Assembly (NCBI GenBank): GCA_023212725.1
Contig: JALBYF010000019.1
Location: forward strand, 1-64,000
Source: Tranzscheliella williamsii
Taxonomy: Eukaryota; Basidiomycota; Ustilaginomycetes; Ustilaginales; Ustilaginaceae
Direction: 5' to 3'
DNA length: 64,000 nt
Part shown: positions 9,649 through 19,771 of the stretch, piece by piece
How the letters are laid out: every line of letters starts with the position of its first letter
How positions within the stretch are numbered: position 1 is the stretch's first letter
The notes under the pieces: model-generated
Told to the model about the DNA's origin: nothing
The model's database searches: none
The model's input: the letters and a program-made list of their open reading frames with translations, nothing else
Position numbers and translations under genes: made by a program

Positions 9649-11712
9649 TTAGGGACGCTTGGCAATAGCTGACGCTGGTCGTCTCACTGCGTCCGCCGCT
9701 GTGTCGGACGGTCGCTTGACGCCGCGCATTCCGCCTCCTACAAAGCTGTGGTTGACGGGATGGCCTATGGCTTGCCCCGCTTCGCGGTGCACAGTCCCTT
9801 CAATACCGGTGGCAGCGCCCTTCGCTAAAGAGCGGCTCGGAAGAATAGAAGAGGAATCGAGCCGGCCGGTCGAATCCCTACTGCCTGCCGCAGAGGCCGC
9901 AGATAGGGATGTGGTCCCGTTTTTGAGCCTGGTCACCGCCCCCGGCCTCGGCCCGTCAGAAGTGGGCGGAGGCGAGATAAAGCGACCCACACTTCCTGCT
10001 CGCCGTGGCTTCGCCATTGCTTCCGCCTTGACTTGTTTGACCGGACTCAGGGATCTGCGCACCTCGGGTACCTGTCTTTGGTTGCCATCTGGCGCTCCGG
10101 GTGTCTTTTTGATAAGGACAAGCTCTGATGTAGGGAAGGCAACCCCGCTATCGTCAGCTAGAGAGCGAATCTCCTCGCTGCTTTCGCCGGCTTCCTGACA
10201 TTGGTACTCAGCTTCGGCGATCTCCATCTCTAAAGCCATGGAGGCCGCCTCAGCATCTCCTGTCTCTGTTTCGTCGTAGTTGGCCAGGACGTCGCTCAAC
10301 CCTTCATCGAACGAATCCGAGCCTAGATCGAGCTCACGGTCGTTCTTCTGCAAGCAGTGCGGCTCGGCCATCTCCGCACCGTTCGTGACGAGCCCAGAAT
10401 CTGACATTTTTGCCGCCTCTGCCTGTTGTCGCTCCAAATAAGCTTGTCGCGCCCTTAAGGACCGCTGCTGTCGAGCTGCTGCTGCGTCATTCTCAGCAGC
10501 TGTCTCTAGGGCCAGTGCTATGTTCGATTTGACTGCGCCGGTCTCTGCATGCTTTTGAGCCAATACCTGAGCCGGGAGCGTGGTGTTGGTCGTTGGAGCA
10601 GGTGGCCCCATGGGCCCATTCTGGTTCAGAATGCTGGCAGCCTTCGAGGTCGAAGTCGACTCATGGAGCCGGGCTACCTGCTTCTGCGGAGCCGAAGTGG
10701 CGGCCATAGCCGGTGCGGGCGGATTCGTCATAGTCGCAGATTGACCAGTCGCTGGCAGAGGAGTCGGTGGGGCGGACTGGCCGTGCTCATATAGCTGCGG
10801 GAGCTTAGGCGCGGGTGAAGGCGCCGGAGGCCGCAGCTCTGGTCTACGATGCAGCTCGGATGGGTCGAATTTGGGAACAGGGTTAATGACTTTTAGTGCT
10901 TGAGTCGAATACTGATGGTCATAGGTACAGTTGCCAAGGAGCTTGCCAAAGTTCTTCAGCGCCCTTTTGGTGGCGTCTGTTACGGCTTCCTTCTTTCCTT
11001 TTTCGAGTGCGGCATGTTTCTGTCGAGCATTTTCAGCACTGCCGTAGCCTATATCCTCGTGAAAAGCGCCATCTCGCAGTGTGACACGAATTACGCAGCT
11101 GATTCCTGTGTTGAAGCGGGTGCCGTCGGGTGAGCAATCCAAGTAATCGACATCCAGGCGAACAATGGTCGTTGACCATCCGTTGAAGCCAAAAACCTCG
11201 TTGGCCAGATCCACCAATTTCCAGCCTTCGATATAGGTCAGTTTCTTGCCACCGCCTGGACCGGGTCGCTGCGAGAGGTATTCAGGGCCCAGTCGCTGAT
11301 TCAGCTTAGCTTGAAGTGTAGCAAGACGAGCGGCACTGTCTTGAGTTAGGCCTGCACATCCTTCGTGTGTCTGCGCGCCCCAGCCTGCAGGGTAGTCATA
11401 CTGGTTCAGTTCTCCACGGTGCGTGGCTATAGTGGCTAAATTTCGAGATGAGTCCTCGTCAGGCCCTGCGCCACCGACGAATGAGACGTCGCATTCTGCT
11501 AGGCTCATCGCGCCATTCGATTCTTCTTGACAAGTCCGCTGCACGAAGCCTTGCGTGGATGATTCGTCGGATGATGCGCCACCAAATGGGCCTGGACCGG
11601 CGCTGCCAAAAGGATATCTGGAAGGGTACTCTGCGACTCTTTCGCTAGGTTGCTCTTGCGCGTCCTCAAAGTCTTGTATGAGTTTGGCTGAGTACGCTGC
11701 AGCTGAGTTCAT
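9649..11712 (-). CDS. RAD52: homologous recombination mediator RAD52
   Basis: 687 residues, single exon, ATG to TAA. The conserved Rad52 DNA-annealing core lies at about residues 128-270: LNQRLGPEYLSQRPGPGG, KLTYIEGWKLVDLANEVFG, FNGWST, then FHEDIGYGSAEN, KGKKEAVTDATKRALKNFG and LLGNCTYD. Known role: Rad52 rings anneal complementary strands and load Rad51 on RPA-coated DNA in the nucleus. About 125 residues precede the core, longer than in budding yeast. The C-terminal ~400 residues are disordered, with Pro/Ala-rich, Gln-rich and acidic patches and a basic RRP/KRP end. Rad51- and RPA-binding segments would be expected here but I cannot place them by eye. An ACGCGT cell-cycle box lies 246 bp upstream. 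In smuts Brh2 also serves as mediator, so Rad52 may be partly redundant. Confidence 0.95.
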   Translation of the reverse strand: MNSAAAYSAKLIQDFEDAQEQPSERVAEYPSRYPFGSAGPGPFGGASSDESSTQGFVQRTCQEESNGAMSLAECDVSFVGGAGPDEDSSRNLATIATHRGELNQYDYPAGWGAQTHEGCAGLTQDSAARLATLQAKLNQRLGPEYLSQRPGPGGGKKLTYIEGWKLVDLANEVFGFNGWSTTIVRLDVDYLDCSPDGTRFNTGISCVIRVTLRDGAFHEDIGYGSAENARQKHAALEKGKKEAVTDATKRALKNFGKLLGNCTYDHQYSTQALKVINPVPKFDPSELHRRPELRPPAPSPAPKLPQLYEHGQSAPPTPLPATGQSATMTNPPAPAMAATSAPQKQVARLHESTSTSKAASILNQNGPMGPPAPTTNTTLPAQVLAQKHAETGAVKSNIALALETAAENDAAAARQQRSLRARQAYLERQQAEAAKMSDSGLVTNGAEMAEPHCLQKNDRELDLGSDSFDEGLSDVLANYDETETGDAEAASMALEMEIAEAEYQCQEAGESSEEIRSLADDSGVAFPTSELVLIKKTPGAPDGNQRQVPEVRRSLSPVKQVKAEAMAKPRRAGSVGRFISPPPTSDGPRPGAVTRLKNGTTSLSAASAAGSRDSTGRLDSSSILPSRSLAKGAATGIEGTVHREAGQAIGHPVNHSFVGGGMRGVKRPSDTAADAVRRPASAIAKRP

Positions 11713-11957
11713 TGGCGGCCGAGGCTCATCCCTGCACGGTGTTCAGGTGCAAGAGACGGAACGCCGGAAGCAGATAGCGAGATGTGAGCCGCACGATGCT
11801 CAACGTGACGGAGAAGGTGGAATGCTGTAGTGATGGCGAGGTGTCCTCACTGGAAGCTCGTTCCCTTGACCGTACAGTGGCGACAAATGCTGAGGTTCGG
11901 AACGACGGCTGAGTCGAAAGTCGCGCCAAAAGTGCTTGATTGCGTTGGCGTCGAAAA

Positions 11958-11963
11958 ACGCGT
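11958..11963. promoter_or_regulatory. MCB-like ACGCGT box near RAD52
   Basis: ACGCGT inside AAAACGCGTTAA, 246 bp upstream of the RAD52 start. This is the MBF (Mbp1-Swi6) cell-cycle box that in yeasts drives S-phase and DNA-repair genes. The same hexamer occurs elsewhere in this interval, so function is inference. Confidence 0.4.
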
Positions 11964-11975
11964 TAATTAAACTAG

Positions 11976-11983
11976 TCACGTGA
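11976..11983. promoter_or_regulatory. palindromic E-box TCACGTGA
   Basis: Perfect 8-bp palindrome containing CACGTG, the core for bHLH factors such as Cbf1, 13 bp from the ACGCGT box upstream of RAD52. Site assignment is by sequence only. Confidence 0.35.
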
Positions 11984-13856
11984 GATATGGACCGAACACG
12001 TCTCCTATCTGCATCTGCGTGATAGTACGGCACTGTGACTCAGTTCCCGCTACCGACGCCCATGTTCCGTCGTGGCTTGCCAAGGGAGGAGACCCGCATG
12101 TTACAAAAGTGTAGCCTGAATGCTTAGTCTAGATCAGAACAGAGATCGACGCTTGAAATGCTCACTCTTTAGCTTATTCCTCGGCGTCTACTTCTGGAGG
12201 GTGCTCGACTTTACTACCGTAGGTTTGCTGCTTGAACCCGAGCAAGGAGAAGAGCAATCTATAAATGATGCTAAGTCCCTATGCGTAGTTCTGAATCTAT
12301 TGAAGCGGAGACCTATCGAATCTGTGGCAGGTAGTCGCCGGATGCTGCGAGCGGGAGACGTGCAAGTGCGCGAAGTGAGGCGTAGTACAGCGACTGTAGC
12401 TTTCAACCGATACCAGATCCCGTCCGCCCGACTGGAAGGGCGTCATCATCACTTCCGTCTACAACACAGGGGGATCTCGGTGTTCAGCGGAGGCAAGCAG
12501 CCTGCGACGGATTTTCAATAAGGTTTGGCCGAATATGGTGGCGAGACGTGCAGCGCTCACGAGCATATAAGCGAGGCAATTTGGTGCAGGGAGCGCTGAC
12601 CGATGCGAAAGTGCGTAGATGAAGTGTGCCTTTTCATTGGCGGAGTGCAACAAGACACTCACAACTAGCGAGGGGAGCACCTCCCTTCTGTCCCTTTCTC
12701 GCCTTCGCTGATGTAATATTGTAGCTGAGAAGGAGCAAGGAGTCGAAAAGACAGGGCAACAAGCGAGTTTACCGGCACCACTCCCTAATTAGAGAGCACC
12801 AGTAGCGCTTACTGATGAGTGATGGAGGAACAATGCACCCGGGGCATCCAGAGACTTGCTCCGGGATCGGCGACGTGCATCCCCTCCTGAGGAGAGACTA
12901 GGAGGAGTCTGTTACAGGTCAAACTGAACCCTTCACGTTTTCTACAGTTTCTGTTGCTCAGGCCTCTTTCGCGAAGCTATCTCCAACGGAAAGCGAAGTG
13001 AGGTAACCAACTGACTATACATATGGTAATGCGGTTTTCTCGAGCTCCGCTCATGGCTTGTTCAGCGTCAGGACTTGGCAATTAGGCTGCTCGCAAGCCA
13101 TCGTTGCTCGACATGCACATGTGTGAAGTGTTTGCTCTTGGTTGTACTTCATGTAAGGACAGCACACCAAAGGGGTGCATGTCTGGTTTGCTTTTTGGAC
13201 CGCCCCTTGGGTCCTGCGACGCTGCCTCATCTTCCTCAATCGGTGGCGTGGCGGGAGGCACGCGTCTTCCCGTCAGGCCAAGTGCGATGAGATTGCGGCC
13301 GGCTGCGACTAGCTGCAAGGGCGCATGGCAGAGTGCGTCCTTCTTGCGTCTTTTTTCCGACCCAGCGTTCTTCGAACGCGAGAAAGCGGAGAGGTTACTA
13401 GGAAATGCGAAACGCGCATGCAAGCAAAGCAGATACAATAATAATCACATTATATTGCAACCGGACACGCTCCGACACGTCCAAGTTTAGGGATGCCGAA
13501 GTGAACGATGTAAAGGCACACGCGTTCGGGCTTTCACTCTGAACACACTACCTTAGCTGGATCTATGAGCACACGACAGAGGCATGCGCAGCGTGTGGAT
13601 GCAAGCGCGTGTTCCGGATGACAGGCGCACAACCCGAACCACTATAACGATTGAACAGGATGGCAAGCCTCGGCGCGTCGGTGCGGAGCTTTAGTTTCCG
13701 AAGCCAAGCCTCAATTCAAGGTGAATAGTGGATTTTGTAGTGGCGCGGGTGGGTGCTCCTTTTGATGCGTGCTATTGGTATTTGGGCAGACGCACGCAAC
13801 TCAATCCAACACAACACAATTAAGTTACACTCATACTTACACAGACGCATTCTACA

Positions 13857-13900
13857 GGCAATCACACACACAGGCAATCACACACGGGCAATCACACACG
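13857..13900. repeat. three copies of GGCAATCACACAC
   Basis: Units begin at 13857, 13873 and 13887 (periods 16 and 14) inside a CA-rich stretch about 940 bp upstream of the kinase ATG. Simple-sequence expansion is the plainest reading. Confidence 0.65.
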
Positions 13901-14288
13901 TACGGAGACACACTTGACACACACATCCAACCGCGCCCAACCGCGCCTTGTTTCGTCCCCCTTCGTTTCTTGTCTCGTCTCCCTTTCTGCTGGCTCGTTC
14001 TGGCTTCATCGTCCCCTGCCACTGCCCTACTCCATGTCGCCGAGCTACGCCTAGCACGCGTCCGTCACTGTACTGCATCGCAACACACCGCACCATACAG
14101 AAGCTAAGCGACGCCCCGCCTTGTCGGCGTCACCTTCAGCTCCCTCCCCTTTCAAGCATCTCCGCTCCCTCCCTCCCTCCCTCCTTCCTCCCTTCCTTTT
14201 GCATCCACATCACCCATTTTAGCGACCTCAGTCGATCGACGCGCATCAACCGCACCACCGTCCTGGCATCGGAGCAGACACAACCTTG

Positions 14289-14307
14289 CTGTCTGTCTGT
14301 CTGTCTG
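14289..14307. repeat. CTGT microsatellite in kinase leader
   Basis: Four full CTGT units plus CTG. About 120 bp upstream there is a CTCC-type run (from about 14160). Both lie in the pyrimidine-rich leader of the kinase gene. Confidence 0.7.
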
Positions 14308-14835
14308 ACATTCCGGACCCGTGCTAACCGCGGATCGCGTCAGTTGGTCTGCTTGCATCCAACTGGGCTGAGTTCAGATAGTCATCCCTGTCCAGCTGAG
14401 TCTCGTCGTGGCAGTGTCTCCATCTCTTTATACCATCAAGTCACAAGTTTGCATCCGTCTTGCCTTACATTCTTCAACCGGTTAGATCTGAGCGTGCTTT
14501 ATACACTTCATACCAACTCTGCAAGCCTCTCAACTCTGCCTCGCTCATTACCTTTCTCTTCTTCGATCTTTTGACGTGCCGTTGAAGCCATACTATCATA
14601 GCTCTACTAAGCTGCGCATCCGCTTTCACCTTGCAGTTTCGTCAATCGCCACCTCAACGCCCTTTCATTGGTAGGCTTTGCTAGCAGGACACGGACCACA
14701 CTGCCCTACTGTACAGTAGCAGTTGTCCCACATTGTGCTTGTGTTCTTGGTCTCTTTCCTGTTGCTCAAGCCTGCAACCCCCAACTTCGCGCCGAGGAGA
14801 AAGAGACAATTTTCTGGGTGACCTTACCCCGTCCA

Positions 14836-17800
14836 ATGTCGGCTCAACAACCTTCGCCCCCGGCTTCGCCGGGCTCCGGCATTCGCCATCAAGCGTCCAC
14901 TCCTCCGTCCGGCTATGGCAACGAGTCGTCGCGCTCGCCTGGTTATCCGTCACCGCCTTCCTCGCCCCCTTACTTGGCGCCAGAAGATGGCTTAGTAGCA
15001 AGTGCAGCTTCCCGCAAGCATGCTAATATGGGCCCGCCTGCCGCAGTCTCGCGAAGCGCCTCTACGGCTTCATCCCGCAATTACGTACCACAGAGCATGA
15101 CAGGCTACACCAGCATGGCCGGCGCGGGAGTCGTCCTCCAGCAGCCCGCTCCGCAAGCTTATTCGGGAGTGTCTCAACACCCTCCTAGCAAGCTTGCTAC
15201 GGGTGGCCAGTCTCATGCCCACCGGCCGGTCTCAGCTATGCCTACCCCAACCGAACACTATGCCAACTCTTCTCGGTCCAGTACAACCTCGTCCGGCGCT
15301 CCCAACGTTTTCGCAAGTATGAACCCTACCTACACCGAAAGGCGTGCTAGCGCTCATCCAACCATGACCAGTAACCATAGCGGATCCTCTACCTCTGCTC
15401 CTAGTTCCCTGGATGCTACAACCAGCCAAGCTCTATCGTCCGGCATTCCCATCACCTCACCTGCCGCTTTGTCCTACTTTGCTGCTCACCCTCGAAGGCA
15501 GCAGGTCCATTTTGGGAACTACCTCCTTCTTCAAACGCTTGGCGAAGGTGAATTCGGAAAGGTCAAGCTGGGTGTTCACAAAGAATGGGGCGAAGAAGTG
15601 GCTGTCAAGCTCATCAAGAGGGACAAGGTCGCAACCCAGGGCAGTGAACTATCCGTAGATGAAGCCAAAGATCCAGCCAAAATGGGTAAGGTCGAGCGCG
15701 AGATCCAGGTATTGAAGGATGTACGTCATCCTAACATTGTCCGGCTGTACGAGGTCATCGAGTCCGACCGATACATTGGAATTGTCCTTGAGTACGCTTC
15801 GGGAGGTGAGCTCTTTGATCACATCTTGGCCCACAAGTATCTCAAAGAAGAGCACGCTTGTCGTCTCTTTGCCCAACTTATTTCTGGCGTTTCTTACCTT
15901 CATCAAAAGAAGATCGTCCATCGAGATCTCAAGCTTGAGAACCTCCTGCTGGACAGGAATCGGAACGTCATCATCACTGATTTTGGTTTTGCCAACAACT
16001 TTGAGGACAAGCGGAATGACCTCATGGCTACCAGTTGTGGATCTCCATGTTACGCCGCCCCCGAGCTAGTTGTCCAAGACGGTCTCTACGCCGGATCGGC
16101 TGTCGACGTTTGGTCCTGTGGTGTCATCCTTTACGCCATGCTCGCTGGTTACCTCCCATTCGACGACGACCCCGCCAACCCTGATGGAGACAACATCAAT
16201 CTGCTTTACAAGTACATCTTGGCCACACCGCTCTCCTTCCCAGAGTATATCACCGCACAGCCTCGTGATCTGCTTTCAAAGATGCTTGTCCCAGACCCTG
16301 TCAAGCGAGCCACCTTGGAGGAGGTGATGCAGCACAGCTGGCTGCGCAACTACCGCGAGCTATTCAAATTTTCGGTCGATGATCTGGAGCGTGCTGCTAT
16401 GGAGCAGCAGACCAAGAAGCGCCAGCTGTATCGACAGCAGATGATGATGCAGCAACACTTGCAAGAACAGCAGCGACGTCAGCATATCGAGCGCAGTCAA
16501 TCAGTCCGACATGGTGTTTCAAACCTTCCCATTGGCACTGCATACAGCACCAACACTCCTCTGTCTGCCACATCCCATCGACAGACCTTGCCAGTTAGCG
16601 CAACGGTCCCGGAGAGGCTGCACGAGCAAGTCAGCAACACTGCTTCCGCCACCAGTGGCAGCAATGTGGCCGACAATGGCCCTCGTGCTTATCCTGCGGT
16701 AGCTACTGGAGTTGTCGGTGCCGCAAATGGAACACTACCAGGTACTGAAATATACGGCGTACCCGAACCTAGGGCCACTGCCGCGGTACCCACCAGCCTA
16801 GACCCCGTAGCTGCCCTCGGCAATGCTAGGGGTGAACCCCGAACGAGGCTCGACGAAAGTGCCGCAGCTCCGCCGGCTTCTCGAAAGCCTTCAACCAATG
16901 CGCAGACGTCTAGAGACGCCGATTATCGCAAGCCTGCTGCTCAGAAGGTCCAGCGACACACCATTCAGCTAGAATATGGCAGTGAAGAACGGCCGCGCAA
17001 AGAATCTGCAACTACATTGCCCGTAACGACTCCCTCTGTGCGACATAATCAGCACCCACAACAACAACGCCAGTCGAGCAATTCGTCTTACGTCTCCGAT
17101 AGCGACCGCGCTCGAGCCGCTGTTGAAAAGTTGGCCGCTGCTGCTGTACGCCCTTCGGTCCTACAACCTGCCCCTCTTTCTGAATTTACTGGCTCCTCTG
17201 TTGCCGGTCTTGAGAGCGAGAAAGTTACCCCGACCCGGGTCGGACAGACAATGCCTGGGAACGCTGATATGATTCGATCTGTCTCTGGAAGCTCCGCCTC
17301 AAGAATCGCCGTTCCGTCGCCCATCATCGAGCAGAGTCACACCGCTACCTCCAGCGAGACCAAGATCCAGGATCACAAACAAAGGCGAGACGAATCCACA
17401 TCCTCCAGCCCGGCCGGTCGTGCTCGTGTGCCAAGCCTTGCTGGCTCTAAAGGCGCAAAGAGTAGCAATAGCAGTGGTCGAAAGAGCGAAAGCATGGTCG
17501 AGGGTCCGAACGGTTCTCGGATTGTCTCTGATCCACTGCCTCTTAACGATACAGTGAACTTCCCGGCATCCGCTGAACGCAGCGCGGCGCCAGATAAATT
17601 ATCTGATCGTCTAAAGCAAAGCAACGGTAGCCTCAGCAATTCCGCCATGGCAAGCTTTAATGACACCAGCCCTCCTGCTCGACCGGACACGGCGGACCGA
17701 AGCAGCTCCTCGCGGCACCGTAAAGGTATGTCGACTGACAAATTCTTCTTGTCCAGGCTACTTGGCAGCTCGCCCAACGTTACTACGCGTGCCGGGGATG

Positions 17801-19329
17801 AAAATGCTCAACAAGTTATATCCGGAACAAGTCCGGCAAAAAGCACGAGAAACAGCGTCACCCGTCCACCCGTCGATCGTGCACCTAGCACTGATGGAGT
17901 GAATAAGAACAGTCGCCGGAAGGCTATGAGCCTCGTGGTAGGTCGATCTGAGGCCTCGCAACAAGCGAATACGGACCGAGCTAGAGCACTTGACAGCAGC
18001 AGTGCTACCAAGGGCAAACCAGTTACGGCCAAATCAGACTCCACAAAAACTGCTGAAAATGGACATGGCGTGCAAAAGGCAGCTATCTCTCCTTCAGCTT
18101 CGTACAGGCAGCGAAAGGTTAGTACCACCGGTGTGCCTAGCAGCGCCCAGTCTTCCCGACATGTGGCCGGACCCAAACAGCAGCAAGAGGGTCTCTTTTA
18201 CGATGGTTCTACCATTGCCAGCAATTCGACGGCTGGACCGTCGAGTAATGCTGCCAAAAAGGTCATGGACTGGTTCAGGAAGAAGAGCCTTTCTCGAGGC
18301 GCGTTCAATGAGCAGCCGCCATTGGGACCTTTTGAACGATCGCCGACTTCGTCGCGTCTCAACGCCTCTGTGACGCCTTCGGTCATCGTGACTGGTAGCA
18401 CTGCTTCCGCTGATGGCACTCGTGACTTCCAAGGCGCTACCCAGTCAGTTCCCTCTTCCCGCTCAACGTCTGGCACGCACAGCGAGAACAGCGAAGCTAC
18501 TCAAATGACCCAGAACACGACAGCCACTGAGACTTCAAACCAGGGAAGCCAAGGACTCAAATCGAGCGCTTCTACCGTCCAGCAGCAAGCCACACCGAAG
18601 GCGTCTTTGTCGGTGGTCTCCACCAGCAGAGATGTCAAACCGACCACGGATGCACTAAGCCGACTGCCGGCCCAGATGTCGCCGGCGACTTTCAACGAGT
18701 CCCGGCTGCGATACCATCTGGGAGCTGTCGACCAGTCCGCTTTGACTTCGCGTCTGCCAGCGGAGGTGCTTGTGGAGGTACAACGAGTGCTGTACGAGAT
18801 GGGGATCGAAATTCGCAAAGATAAAGACGAAGACTTCAAGGTGGAGTGCATCCGGCGCAAGCGCGCCAAGACGTTGATGAGTGCTACGCAGGGTCTCGGC
18901 ATGAGCATCCGTAGCTCGGTGTTTCCTCCCACGCAGGCTGATGTGGAGAGATCGTCGCGCCGGAGCCATCGAGAGTCGTTGACGCCCAGCACTGGCACGC
19001 CCGGAGGAAGCAGCATCCGTAGTTTCTTGCGACGGAGCTCGCAACAACACGCAGCGGGCGAGGCCACAAGCCCCAAGGCCGGACATTCCCAGCTGATGCC
19101 CTCGTCAAGCTCTCCGCAACTAGTGCAGGACGAGAACCAGCCTCTACCACTGTACGGCGATCCGTCGGTCGATGGCGGTCAGGAAGTTCGCTTCTCGGTG
19201 GAGGTGACACGGATCAAGAACCTGCCCGGCCTCTACAGCCTCGACATCCGACGCATGAAAGGAAACTTGTGGGCCTACAAGTTCATCTACCAGGCTTTGC
19301 TCGACCGCTGCCAACTCTCCACGGCCTAA
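14836..19329 (+). CDS. Kin4-like CAMKL protein kinase with KA1 domain
   Basis: 1497 residues from the first in-frame ATG (MSAQQPSPPAS); the frame is open further upstream but only from a TTG. The kinase domain spans about 228-505 with Gly loop LGEGEFGKVKLG, VAVKLIK lysine, catalytic HRDLKLENLL (about 362), DFG (about 382) and CGSPCYAAPE activation segment. A ~20-residue charged insert follows the VAVKLIK strand. The last ~48 residues (RFSVEVTRIKNLPGLYSLDI, then KGNLWAYKFIYQ) resemble a KA1 lipid-binding and autoinhibitory domain. This kinase-linker-KA1 layout is that of the Kin1/Kin2/Kin4 branch of CAMKL kinases; Kin4 monitors spindle position in budding yeast. The ~950-residue linker is Ser/Thr-rich and disordered. 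The exact orthology is inferred. Confidence 0.85.
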   Translation: MSAQQPSPPASPGSGIRHQASTPPSGYGNESSRSPGYPSPPSSPPYLAPEDGLVASAASRKHANMGPPAAVSRSASTASSRNYVPQSMTGYTSMAGAGVVLQQPAPQAYSGVSQHPPSKLATGGQSHAHRPVSAMPTPTEHYANSSRSSTTSSGAPNVFASMNPTYTERRASAHPTMTSNHSGSSTSAPSSLDATTSQALSSGIPITSPAALSYFAAHPRRQQVHFGNYLLLQTLGEGEFGKVKLGVHKEWGEEVAVKLIKRDKVATQGSELSVDEAKDPAKMGKVEREIQVLKDVRHPNIVRLYEVIESDRYIGIVLEYASGGELFDHILAHKYLKEEHACRLFAQLISGVSYLHQKKIVHRDLKLENLLLDRNRNVIITDFGFANNFEDKRNDLMATSCGSPCYAAPELVVQDGLYAGSAVDVWSCGVILYAMLAGYLPFDDDPANPDGDNINLLYKYILATPLSFPEYITAQPRDLLSKMLVPDPVKRATLEEVMQHSWLRNYRELFKFSVDDLERAAMEQQTKKRQLYRQQMMMQQHLQEQQRRQHIERSQSVRHGVSNLPIGTAYSTNTPLSATSHRQTLPVSATVPERLHEQVSNTASATSGSNVADNGPRAYPAVATGVVGAANGTLPGTEIYGVPEPRATAAVPTSLDPVAALGNARGEPRTRLDESAAAPPASRKPSTNAQTSRDADYRKPAAQKVQRHTIQLEYGSEERPRKESATTLPVTTPSVRHNQHPQQQRQSSNSSYVSDSDRARAAVEKLAAAAVRPSVLQPAPLSEFTGSSVAGLESEKVTPTRVGQTMPGNADMIRSVSGSSASRIAVPSPIIEQSHTATSSETKIQDHKQRRDESTSSSPAGRARVPSLAGSKGAKSSNSSGRKSESMVEGPNGSRIVSDPLPLNDTVNFPASAERSAAPDKLSDRLKQSNGSLSNSAMASFNDTSPPARPDTADRSSSSRHRKGMSTDKFFLSRLLGSSPNVTTRAGDENAQQVISGTSPAKSTRNSVTRPPVDRAPSTDGVNKNSRRKAMSLVVGRSEASQQANTDRARALDSSSATKGKPVTAKSDSTKTAENGHGVQKAAISPSASYRQRKVSTTGVPSSAQSSRHVAGPKQQQEGLFYDGSTIASNSTAGPSSNAAKKVMDWFRKKSLSRGAFNEQPPLGPFERSPTSSRLNASVTPSVIVTGSTASADGTRDFQGATQSVPSSRSTSGTHSENSEATQMTQNTTATETSNQGSQGLKSSASTVQQQATPKASLSVVSTSRDVKPTTDALSRLPAQMSPATFNESRLRYHLGAVDQSALTSRLPAEVLVEVQRVLYEMGIEIRKDKDEDFKVECIRRKRAKTLMSATQGLGMSIRSSVFPPTQADVERSSRRSHRESLTPSTGTPGGSSIRSFLRRSSQQHAAGEATSPKAGHSQLMPSSSSPQLVQDENQPLPLYGDPSVDGGQEVRFSVEVTRIKNLPGLYSLDIRRMKGNLWAYKFIYQALLDRCQLSTA

Positions 19330-19771
19330 CTATGCCTCTTCTCCGACCGGATCTGAAAGTGTTTTATCAAGCCATGCATTACCGATACACCAACTCCCAG
19401 CATACTCATATTCAACATTGCTTCTGCCCAACAACGTTTCCCTTTCTTGCCGTTAGATCGGGTCGCTCTACTTGTAGGCTCCGATCCGCACCCACGGCGT
19501 AACCGTAGTGGCAGTCGTAGCTGTCGTGCGATCAGCTCTGCCTCTTACAGCATATCCCAATCCCTTTTCACATTCATTAGACCAAATCAATATGCACCTT
19601 CCACCCTACCTTTTTGTGCAGGCCCCGGTTGCTAGAGCGTTAGACCCGGGACGGGTTGCTTTACGAGTATGAGGCCACAGCCGCGCCGTAAGCGTAGGCG
19701 AACGAATGAGAGCAGGGATGGTAGGCGGGTCGATTACACATACAATCACGCTGGCGGAGCTGGCCTAGTGG
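19330..19771. other. intergenic between convergent genes
   Basis: 3' flanks of the kinase and the Fmp46-like gene. Nothing further was recognised. Confidence 0.5.

Larger units (their letters stand above)
11713..14835. other. 3.1-kb gene-free interval between divergent RAD52 and kinase
   Basis: No supported gene. ORFs such as 12120-12521 have an ATG but no recognisable domain or coding bias. From about 13900 the plus strand becomes C/T-rich up to the kinase ATG at 14836, consistent with a very long leader. Individual motifs and repeats are listed separately. Confidence 0.55.

Noticed and set aside
12120..12521. 133-codon ORF upstream of RAD52
   Set aside because: Starts with ATG but shows neither coding bias nor any conserved feature; the same region is open in other frames.
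14668..14835. N-terminal extension of the kinase
   Set aside because: The frame is open but begins at TTG and the translation resembles nothing in kinases; the ATG at 14836 is preferred.
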